Assembly: GCA_945957365.1 (NCBI GenBank)
Contig: CAMFKI010000016.1
Location: forward strand, 1 to 64,000
Reading direction: 5' to 3'
DNA: 64,000 bases
Source: an uncultured Alphaproteobacteria bacterium
GTDB taxonomy: Bacteria; Pseudomonadota; Alphaproteobacteria; Rhizobiales; Aestuariivirgaceae
Shown here: positions 36,840 to 43,860 of the stretch, one piece after another
Layout: each line of letters starts with the position of its first letter
Numbering within the stretch: position 1 is the first letter of the stretch
Notes under the pieces: generated by a model
Told to the model about the DNA's origin: nothing
The model's database searches: none
The model's input: the letters and a program-made list of their open reading frames with translations, nothing else
Made by a program: the position numbers and the translations under genes

Positions 36840-37580
36840 TCAGATATCCAGCGCCTGGATATTCGCGAAGGCCGTGCGCAGCGCCTTCGACCATTCCGTC
36901 GACAGCATCTTGAAATAGGGGTCATCGAGCCCGATGCGCTTGGTGTGCTCGATCTTCAGCGTGCCGCGCTCATAAGTCAGCAAATCGATGGGCAGCCCGA
37001 CGCTGAGGTTCGAGCGCAGGGTGGAGTCGAAGGACAGCAGCACCATCTTCGCCGCGTCGCCCAGCTTCATGTCGTTGCGCGCCACGCGGTCGAGGATGGG
37101 CTTGCCGTATTTGTGCTCGCCGATCTGGAAGAACGGCGTGTCGACGGTCGCCTCGATGAAATTGCCCGCGGCATAGATGTTGAACAGCCGTGGCCGCTCC
37201 TTGCCGATCTGGCCGCCGAAGATGAAGCTCGCCGCGAAGGCATCGCCATTGGCCTGCAGGTGGTCGCCGTCGATCTCCTTCACCTCGCGGATCGCCTTGC
37301 CCACGAGGCGCGCGGCCTGGAACATGGTCCTGGCGGCGAACAGGTTGTCGGCATCGGCCTTCTTGCCGCGCCGCGCCTGCATGCCTTCCGTCAGCATGCT
37401 GACGACCGCCTGGGTGACGGCGAGGTTGCCGGCGGTCAGCAGCACGAACACGGCCTGGCCCTGCTTCTCCCAGGTGAACAGTTTCTTGAACTTGCCGACA
37501 TTGTCGACGCCCGCATTGGTGCGGGTGTCGGCGGCCATGACCAGGCCCTCGTCCAGCAGCATTCCCACGCAATAGGTCAT
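36840..37580 (-). CDS. Anbu proteasome-like peptidase
   Basis: The 246-aa protein of the bacterial proteasome-homologue family Anbu starts MTYCVGMLLDEGLVMAADTR. Removing the initiator Met would expose Thr as residue 1, with D17 in AADTRTN and the lysine in FKKLF near position 33: the catalytic set of proteasome beta subunits. There is no propeptide. Anbu assembles into open spirals rather than closed rings, and no proteolytic substrate is established. It is encoded downstream of a transglutaminase-like, an alpha-E and an ATP-grasp gene in the same direction, the usual Anbu neighbourhood. Gap to the transglutaminase gene: 31 nt. Confidence 0.95.
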   Translation of the reverse strand: MTYCVGMLLDEGLVMAADTRTNAGVDNVGKFKKLFTWEKQGQAVFVLLTAGNLAVTQAVVSMLTEGMQARRGKKADADNLFAARTMFQAARLVGKAIREVKEIDGDHLQANGDAFAASFIFGGQIGKERPRLFNIYAAGNFIEATVDTPFFQIGEHKYGKPILDRVARNDMKLGDAAKMVLLSFDSTLRSNLSVGLPIDLLTYERGTLKIEHTKRIGLDDPYFKMLSTEWSKALRTAFANIQALDI

Positions 37581-37611
37581 TTCCGAGTCGTCCGGGACAG
37601 TCAGCGATGGC

Positions 37612-38418
37612 CTACTGTTGGGCGATCTCCACGCGGACTTCAACCCTCATCCGCTCGGTATTTCCACCGCGTCGCGAGCCGCGGATGGGGGCGACGCCCG
37701 CTGCGTCAAGTCCCGCTGCAACCCGCACATAGCTGTCGGTCGGGCACTTGGCATTGGCCGGATCGAAGCCCACCCAGCCGAGATCCGGCACGAGCGCCTC
37801 CGCCCAGGCATGGGCCGCTGTGGACGAGGCGCCCTGGCCGGTCACCAGGTAGCCCGTGACGTAGCGGGCCGGAACGCCGGCGGAGCGGCAGGCGGCGATG
37901 AAGATGTGGGCATGGTCCTGGCACACGCCGCGGCCGTCGGCGAAGGCCTCCGCCGCCGTGGTGTGGGCATGGGTGGCGCCGATTTCATAGGCGACGCGGG
38001 CATGGATCTCCGCCATCAGCGCGTGAAGGCCCGTCAGGACGCCGCGGCCCGCGAACTGCTTCTCGGCCAGTGCGCGGAGCGGAGCCGTTGCGGCGGTGGG
38101 CCTCGTCTGGCGCAGGAAGACCGCATCGGGTGCGGCACAGGCGAGGCCCTTCACCAGGCCTGCCACATCGCTGACGTCGACCAGGCCTTCGGCCACGATC
38201 GCCACCGGACCCTCGATGTTGTCGAAGGTCACCATGTGCACGCGGTTGCCGAAGCCGTCGGTATAGGCCAGCGCCCGGTCGAAACCCGGTGCCGAGATCG
38301 ACCATGACACGGTCGTCTGCGCCGCGAAGTCCGCCGGCCACAGGTGCAGGCGCTGCGCCGAATAGGCGAGCGGCGTGTCGTAGTCGTAATGGGTCTCGTG
38401 GCGGATGGCGAGGCGCAT
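37612..38418 (-). CDS. Transglutaminase-like cysteine protease of the Anbu cluster
   Basis: The 268-aa protein has an N-terminal beta-domain beginning MRLAIRHETHYDYDTPLAYS and a papain-like transglutaminase core. The catalytic triad is C166 (GRGVCQDHAHI), H203 (TAAHAWAEA) and D219 (WVGFDPANAK). Family members act as peptidases or amide-bond enzymes and are the constant partner of alpha-E and circularly permuted ATP-grasp proteins. ATG 38418 is used; an in-frame GTG at 38424 would overlap the upstream stop as GTGA and is equally plausible. No signal peptide, so cytosolic. Confidence 0.92.
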   Translation of the reverse strand: MRLAIRHETHYDYDTPLAYSAQRLHLWPADFAAQTTVSWSISAPGFDRALAYTDGFGNRVHMVTFDNIEGPVAIVAEGLVDVSDVAGLVKGLACAAPDAVFLRQTRPTAATAPLRALAEKQFAGRGVLTGLHALMAEIHARVAYEIGATHAHTTAAEAFADGRGVCQDHAHIFIAACRSAGVPARYVTGYLVTGQGASSTAAHAWAEALVPDLGWVGFDPANAKCPTDSYVRVAAGLDAAGVAPIRGSRRGGNTERMRVEVRVEIAQQ

Positions 38419-38420
38419 GG

Positions 38421-39368
38421 TCACGGGAAGTTATAGGTCGTGGAGACGGCATGCGACAGCTTGGTGTTGGCCGCCACGAAGTCCTGCAGGAACTCGTGCA
38501 GGCCGGACTGGAAGATCTCCTCCATCTTGCCGCCCTTCAGCCGGTCATAGGTGTCGCGCGCCTGCTGGTGGCAGTCGTAGCGCTGGTCGTAGACATTGGC
38601 GAGCCCGGCCAGCGCCCGGTTGATCCAGCCGTAGGAGAACAGCAGCGAGCGCGGCATCTCCTCGCGCAGGATCAGGAATTCCGCGATCAGCCACGGCCGG
38701 TAATGGGAGTCGCGGTAGAACCAGCGGTAGGAGCGGTGACCCGATACCGAGCGCAGGATCTGCGCCCATTGCTGCATGTCGATGTCGCTGCCCACGTCGG
38801 TGGGCTTGGGCAGAAGGATGAAGTACTTGACGTCGAGGATGCGCGCCGTGTTGTCGGCCCGCTCGATGAAGTTGCCGAGCTGGCTGAAGTGATAGGTGTC
38901 GTTCCTCAGCATGGTGCCGAGCAGCGCGCCGCGGAACGACATCACCCGCTGCTTCACCCATTCGAGGAACACCGGAAGCCGGTCCGCCGTCATCGAGGAT
39001 GGCTTGACCTGCGCGAGTTCGTTCCACGTCGAATTGATGCTCTCCCACACGTCGCGCGTGAGGGCGGTGCGCACGGCGCGGCCGTTGTTGCGCGCCGTCT
39101 TGATGCAGGATCGGATGGAGGACGGGTTGTCCTCGTCGAAGATCAGGAAGTCGATCACCTGGGCGGTGACGATCTCCTCATGCTTCAGGGAATAGCCGTG
39201 ATCGCAGGCGCAGGACTGCAGCGTCGAGCGCCATTCGTCGCGGTGGCCCTCGATGGCGCCGGGCATCAGCGAGATGCGGTAGCCGACCTCGAGCAGGCGC
39301 GCCATGTTCTCGGCGCGCTCCATGTAGCGTGACATCCAGAAGAGCGAGGCGGCGGTGCGTCCGAGCAT
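38421..39368 (-). CDS. Alpha-E domain protein (DUF403)
   Basis: A 315-aa mostly helical protein beginning MLGRTAASLFWMSRYMERAE, the hallmark of the alpha-E family. RADNTARILDVKYF and ESINSTWNELAQ are further conserved pieces. The biochemical role is unknown; comparative-genomic work proposes that alpha-E proteins work with ATP-grasp ligases to make a peptide-like modification. It lies between the ATP-grasp gene (16-nt gap) and the transglutaminase gene (overlap or near-overlap), so the products are probably made in concert. Confidence 0.93.
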   Translation of the reverse strand: MLGRTAASLFWMSRYMERAENMARLLEVGYRISLMPGAIEGHRDEWRSTLQSCACDHGYSLKHEEIVTAQVIDFLIFDEDNPSSIRSCIKTARNNGRAVRTALTRDVWESINSTWNELAQVKPSSMTADRLPVFLEWVKQRVMSFRGALLGTMLRNDTYHFSQLGNFIERADNTARILDVKYFILLPKPTDVGSDIDMQQWAQILRSVSGHRSYRWFYRDSHYRPWLIAEFLILREEMPRSLLFSYGWINRALAGLANVYDQRYDCHQQARDTYDRLKGGKMEEIFQSGLHEFLQDFVAANTKLSHAVSTTYNFP

Positions 39369-39384
39369 CAGTCCTCCTGCCCCC

Positions 39385-40800
39385 TCAATCTTCCAGAACC
39401 CAGGTGTCCTTGGTGCCGCCGCCCTGGCTGGAATTCACCACCAGCGAACCCTTCTTGAGGGCGACGCGGGTGAGACCGCCGGGCGTGATGCGCACCTTGT
39501 CGCCCGACAGCACGAAGGGTCTGAGGTCGACATGGCGCGGCGCCACGCCTGACCTGGTGAAGGTCGGCACAGCCGAAAGCGCCAGCGTCGGCTGCGCGAT
39601 GTAATTCGCGGGCCTTGCCTTGAGGCGGGTCCGGAAGCTCTCGATCTCCTTGCGCGAAGAGGTGGGCCCGACCAGCATGCCATAGCCTCCCGAACCATGG
39701 ACTTCCTTCACCACGAGGTCCGGCAGATGATCCAGGACATAGGCCAGCTGCTTCGGATCGCTGCAGCGCCACGTCGGGACGTTCTTCAGCAGCGGCTTCT
39801 CGCCGGTGTAGAATTCGATGACGTCGGGAATGTAGGTGTAGATCGACTTGTCGTCGGCGATGCCGGTGCCCGGCGCGTTGACCAGCGTCACCCGGCCGGC
39901 GCGGTAGACGTCGAAGATGCCGGGCACGCCCAGCGCCGAGTCGGGCCGGAAGGTGAGGGGGTCGAGATAGGCGTCGTCGATGCGGCGGTAGACCACGTCC
40001 ACCCGCTTCGGCGCCTGCGTGGTGCGCATGTAGAGATAGCCGCCGTCGACGAACAGGTCGCCGCCCTCGCACAGTTCCACCCCCATCTCGTCGGCCAGGA
40101 AGGCATGCTCGAAATAGGCCGAGTTGTGGATGCCGGGCGTGAGGATGACGACGGTCGGCTCGCCATTGCAGCCCTGAGGGGCAACACTCTCCAGCGTCTC
40201 GCGCAGCATGGCGGGGTAGTTCTCGACCGGGGCCACGCGCTGCTGGGCGAAGAGATCGGGGAAGAGATACATCATCGCCTCCCGGTCCTCGAGCATGTAG
40301 CTCACACCCGACGGCGTGCGGCAATTGTCTTCCAGCACGTAGAATTCGTTGGCCGCGACGCGCACGAGGTCGATGCCGATGATGTGGGCATAGATGCCGC
40401 GGGCCGGCATCACCCCCACCATCTCCGGCACGAAGGCTTCGTTTTGTATGATGAATTCATGCGGAATGCGGCCGGCCCGGAGAATTTCCTGGCGGTGGTA
40501 GAGATCGTGGATGAAGGCGTTGAGGGCGCGCACCCGCTGTTCGATTCCGGCCGACAGCTTGCGCCACTCGGCAGCGGCGAAGACGCGAGGGATGATATCG
40601 AAGGGGATGAGCCGCTCGGCCGCCTCGTCGTCGCCATAGACCGCGAAGGTGATGCCCTGGCGGCGGAAAATCGCCTCCGCCTCGCGCAGGGCCCGGTCGA
40701 CGTCACTGCGCGACAGCGTCTTCAGCCATTCGGCAACATGCGCATAGGGGGCGCGCGGAGCGCTGCCGCCGCCGTCCATCTCGTTGAAGATCACCGTCAT
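39385..40800 (-). CDS. Circularly permuted ATP-grasp protein (DUF404/DUF407)
   Basis: A 471-aa ATP-grasp family protein in permuted order. FYVLEDNCRTPSGVSYMLED (metal/ATP region), RRIDDAYLDPLTF, NAPGTGIADDKSIYTYIPD and VVKEVHGSGGYGMLVGP are diagnostic. The C-terminal SSQGGGTKDTWVLED is conserved in the family. Permuted ATP-grasps of this type are predicted amide ligases whose substrates are not known. The ATG at 40800 follows AAGGGCGGCAG. It is the promoter-proximal gene of the Anbu operon, divergent from the polyamine island across 392 nt. Confidence 0.92.
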   Translation of the reverse strand: MTVIFNEMDGGGSAPRAPYAHVAEWLKTLSRSDVDRALREAEAIFRRQGITFAVYGDDEAAERLIPFDIIPRVFAAAEWRKLSAGIEQRVRALNAFIHDLYHRQEILRAGRIPHEFIIQNEAFVPEMVGVMPARGIYAHIIGIDLVRVAANEFYVLEDNCRTPSGVSYMLEDREAMMYLFPDLFAQQRVAPVENYPAMLRETLESVAPQGCNGEPTVVILTPGIHNSAYFEHAFLADEMGVELCEGGDLFVDGGYLYMRTTQAPKRVDVVYRRIDDAYLDPLTFRPDSALGVPGIFDVYRAGRVTLVNAPGTGIADDKSIYTYIPDVIEFYTGEKPLLKNVPTWRCSDPKQLAYVLDHLPDLVVKEVHGSGGYGMLVGPTSSRKEIESFRTRLKARPANYIAQPTLALSAVPTFTRSGVAPRHVDLRPFVLSGDKVRITPGGLTRVALKKGSLVVNSSQGGGTKDTWVLED

Positions 40801-41192
40801 CTGCCGCCCTTGTTGCGCCGCAGTATGGAGACATGGCCCGCGGCCGCGCAAGAAAAACATGCTGCCGAAATCGCGCCTGCCTGATTTCTGATCGAATGCC
40901 CACAGCTTGGGCTGCACCCGCGGCGCAAGCGAAAGCGCAGCGATTTGTCCGGATCCAGAATTGACGGGCGTGTTCCTTGCGAAGAAACCGGAAAAATGGC
41001 ATATCCACTTTATGTGTTTTCACGCGACCATATCCGGGGCGATTTTGCCTATCTGGTCAAAAACCGCATATGATGAAGTGATGCTTCATTGTGCGCGGAT
41101 CGGATTCAAGCCGTAAGCACCCTGCCTCAGTCTGACCGTTTGCCGCGTCGCCGCCGGCGCGCGCGAGTTCCGTTTTCAGTTTGGAGAGTGCC
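40801..41192. other. Divergent intergenic region, Anbu cluster versus polyamine island
   Basis: This 392-nt gap holds no convincing gene. The part from 40975 to 41095 is AT-rich compared with its surroundings and carries a promoter-like pair of hexamers and an inverted repeat on the side of the aminotransferase gene. It must also contain the promoter of the Anbu cluster on the minus strand. Confidence 0.6.
41045..41089 (+). promoter_or_regulatory. Candidate promoter and operator of the polyamine island
   Basis: TTGCCT (41045-41050) and TATGAT (41069-41074) form a sigma70-like pair with an 18-nt spacer. ATGAAG (41073-41078) and CTTCAT (41084-41089) form an inverted repeat with a 5-nt spacer that overlaps the end of the -10 box and the expected start point. 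A repressor bound there would block initiation. Confidence 0.45.
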
Positions 41193-42578
41193 ATGAACGT
41201 CCTCAACAAGAACATCAATATCGCGGAAGTCGTGCGCAACGACATCGCGCATCACTTCCACCCCTTCACCGACCACAAGTCGTTCCACGCCGAAGGCGGC
41301 CCCCGGGTCATGACCCAGGCCGACGGCATCTGGATCTGGGACGGCAACGGCCACAAGCTGCTGGACGGCATGTCGGGCCTGTGGTGCGTGAACGTGGGCT
41401 ACGGCCGCAAGGAACTGGCCGAGGCCGCCTACAAGCAGATGCTCGACCTGCCCTATTACAACACCTTCTTCAAGACGACGACGGTGCCGACGACGGAGCT
41501 CGCCGCCAAGATTTCGTCGGTGATGCCGGAGCGCTTCAAGCACATCTTCTTCACCAACTCGGGTTCTGAATCGAACGACACCATCGTGCGCTTCGTGCGC
41601 CACTACTGGAAGCTCAAGGGCAAGCCCTACCGCCAGCACTTCATCGCCCGTACCCGCGGCTACCATGGCTCGACCATGGTGGCGGCGAACCTCGGCGGCT
41701 TCCAGGGCATGCATGAGCAGGTCGGCACCGAGTTTCCCGGCTTCCACCATGTCATGCAGCCGCACTGGTTCGATCTCGGCGGTGACAAGACGCCGGAGGA
41801 ATTCGGCCTCGAGGCCGCAGCCGACCTGGAAAGGAAGATCCTCGAAGTGGGGCCCGAGAACGTCGCCGCCTTCATCGGCGAGCCGATCCAGGGAGCAGGC
41901 GGCGTGCTGATCCCGCCGTCGACCTACTGGCCGGAAGTGCAGCGCATCTGCCGCAAGTACGGCGTGCTGATCATCTCCGACGAAGTGATCTGCGGCTTCG
42001 GCCGCACCGGCAGCTGGTGGGGCTTCGAGACCATGGGCTTCGAACCCGACATCGTGCCGATGGCCAAGGGCCTGTCGTCGGGCTACCTGCCGATCGGTGC
42101 GGTGGCCTTCGCCGACCACCTGATCAAGGACTTCTTCGAGCTCGGTGGCGAATTCTACCACGGCATGACCTATGCGGGGCATCCGGTGGCAGCGGCCGTG
42201 GCGCTCCGCAACATCGAGATCATCGAGCAGGAGAAGCTGGTCGAGCACTCCCGCGACATCGGGCCCTATTTCGCCGAGGCACTGGCCTCGCTGCGCGATC
42301 ATCCGATCGTCGGCGAGACGCGCTCCGTCGGATTGATCGGCGCCATCGAGCTGTCGAACGACAAGGCGAAGCGCGGCCGCTTCGCCAGCCCCGGCCGTGT
42401 CGGCACCATGTGCCGTGACAACTGCTTCAAGAACGGCCTGATCATGCGCGCCTGCTGGGATACCATGGTGCTGGCCCCGCCGCTGGTCATCACCAAGGCC
42501 GAAATCGACGAGCTGGTGCGCCTCGCGCGCCTGGCGCTGGATGCGACCTATGCCCAGGTGAAGGGTGAAGTCGTTTGA
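41193..42578 (+). CDS. Class III aminotransferase, putrescine/omega-amino acid--pyruvate type (SpuC-like)
   Basis: The 461-aa PLP enzyme is of the class III (omega) aminotransferase family. HHFHPFTDHKSF, WCVNVGYGRKEL, FTNSGSESND, ISDEVICGFGRTGSWWG and the PLP lysine K292 (MAKGLSSGYLP) are all present. The N-terminus and DEVICGFGRTG region match the putrescine--pyruvate aminotransferase SpuC and related enzymes. Co-location with a polyamine importer and agmatinase supports putrescine or a related diamine as substrate. GGAGAG lies 6 nt before ATG 41193. It is the first gene of the island. Confidence 0.88.
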   Translation: MNVLNKNINIAEVVRNDIAHHFHPFTDHKSFHAEGGPRVMTQADGIWIWDGNGHKLLDGMSGLWCVNVGYGRKELAEAAYKQMLDLPYYNTFFKTTTVPTTELAAKISSVMPERFKHIFFTNSGSESNDTIVRFVRHYWKLKGKPYRQHFIARTRGYHGSTMVAANLGGFQGMHEQVGTEFPGFHHVMQPHWFDLGGDKTPEEFGLEAAADLERKILEVGPENVAAFIGEPIQGAGGVLIPPSTYWPEVQRICRKYGVLIISDEVICGFGRTGSWWGFETMGFEPDIVPMAKGLSSGYLPIGAVAFADHLIKDFFELGGEFYHGMTYAGHPVAAAVALRNIEIIEQEKLVEHSRDIGPYFAEALASLRDHPIVGETRSVGLIGAIELSNDKAKRGRFASPGRVGTMCRDNCFKNGLIMRACWDTMVLAPPLVITKAEIDELVRLARLALDATYAQVKGEVV

Positions 42579-42715
42579 GATTACAAGAGTTTAACGTGAT
42601 TTCGATTGGCCGGGGGGAGCGGGGGCGCTAGACTCCCTCCCCAGAATGGGGCCGCCAACAGCACCGGGCGGTTGAGAGCTATCGGTGCCCAACAACTGAG
42701 AAGGAATTGCCAGAC

Positions 42716-43795
42716 ATGTCGACTTTCCGTCCGCGGTTTCGTCCCAACCGCCGCTCGGTCCTCCAGGGTACCGGTGCGCTGTTTGCAGGCCTCACCTTCC
42801 TGCCGCGCTTCTCGCTGGCCGAGGAAGAGAAGAAGCTGAACTTCTACAACTGGGATACCTATATCGGCGAGAACACGCTGGCCGAATTCACCGATGCCAC
42901 CGGCATCGAGGTGAAGATGGACCTCTATGCCGACAATGACGAGCTGTTCGCCAAGCTCAAGGGCGGCAACCCCGGCTATGACGTGATCGTGCCGACCAAC
43001 GACTATCTGGAGCGCATGATCAAGGCCGACATGGTGATCCCGCTCGACCACGCGAAGATCCCCAACATGTCGAACATCGACCCGAAGTTCCAGGACGCGA
43101 CCTTCGACCCGGGCCGCAAGTATTCAATTCCCTACATGTGGGGCACGGTCGGCGTCGGCTATCGCAAGTCGGCCGTCAAGGAAGCGCCGGACAGCTGGAA
43201 GCCGCTGCTCGATTCCGATGAATATGCGGGTTCGATCGCGCTGCTGGCCGACCAGCAGAACGTGCTGGGCGCCGGCCTCAAGTATCTCGGCTATTCGTGG
43301 AACTCGACCAACAAGGACGAGCTCAACAAGGTGGCGGACCTGCTGATGAAGCAGAAGAAGAACATCAAGGTCTTCGCACCCGACAATGGCCAGGACCTTC
43401 TCGCCGCCGGCGAGGTCAAGATCTGCCAGGAATGGAACGGCGACATCAAGCAGGTGATGACCGAGGACAAGGACCTGAATTACATCGTGCCGAAGGAAGG
43501 CTCGCTCGTGTGGCAGGACACCATGGCCGTGCCGAAGGGTGCGCCGCACCCCGAGAACGCCATGGCCTTCCTCAACTTCATCCTCGACGCCAAGGAAGGT
43601 GTGGGCATCGCCACCACCATCCAGTATGCCACCGCCAACAAGGCGGCGCGCGAGATGATGCCGGCGGATTATCAGAACAACCCGGTGATCTTCCCGCCGG
43701 AAGACATCCTCGCCAAGTGTGAGCCCACGCTCTATCTCGGCGAAGAAGCCATCAAGGTGCGCGACGAGATCTGGACGCGCATCCGAGCCTCCTAG
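42716..43795 (+). CDS. Polyamine ABC transporter, periplasmic binding protein (PotD/SpuD-like)
   Basis: The 359-aa protein has a twin-arginine signal (RPNRRSVLQGTGALFAG, about residues 8-25), unusual for this family, which mostly uses Sec signals. KLNFYNWDTYIGENTLAEF, GYDVIVPTNDYLERM and YSIPYMWGTVGVGYR are typical of PotD/PotF/SpuD spermidine/putrescine-binding proteins. AAGGA lies about 10 nt upstream. It is separated from the aminotransferase by 137 nt and followed by an intrinsic terminator, which would give more binding protein than permease. Confidence 0.92.
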   Translation: MSTFRPRFRPNRRSVLQGTGALFAGLTFLPRFSLAEEEKKLNFYNWDTYIGENTLAEFTDATGIEVKMDLYADNDELFAKLKGGNPGYDVIVPTNDYLERMIKADMVIPLDHAKIPNMSNIDPKFQDATFDPGRKYSIPYMWGTVGVGYRKSAVKEAPDSWKPLLDSDEYAGSIALLADQQNVLGAGLKYLGYSWNSTNKDELNKVADLLMKQKKNIKVFAPDNGQDLLAAGEVKICQEWNGDIKQVMTEDKDLNYIVPKEGSLVWQDTMAVPKGAPHPENAMAFLNFILDAKEGVGIATTIQYATANKAAREMMPADYQNNPVIFPPEDILAKCEPTLYLGEEAIKVRDEIWTRIRAS

Positions 43796-43808
43796 GAAGA
43801 CCCGTGCC

Positions 43809-43844
43809 GGGGCGGCTGCCGCAAGGCGCCGCCCCTTCTCTTTT
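43809..43844 (+). terminator. Intrinsic terminator after the polyamine-binding protein gene
   Basis: GGGGCGGC (43809-43816) pairs perfectly with GCCGCCCC (43828-43835), followed by TTCTCTTTT (43836-43844). It lies 14 nt past the binding-protein stop and 17 nt before the next ATG, so partial readthrough would set the ratio of binding protein to downstream products. Confidence 0.7.
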
Positions 43845-43860
43845 GAAGATTGCCCTCATC

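Noticed and set aside
36840..40800. Interpreting the Anbu cluster as a defence or toxin system
   Set aside because: No nuclease, toxin or mobile-element marker is nearby, composition is like the neighbours, and the family association is with predicted peptide modification.
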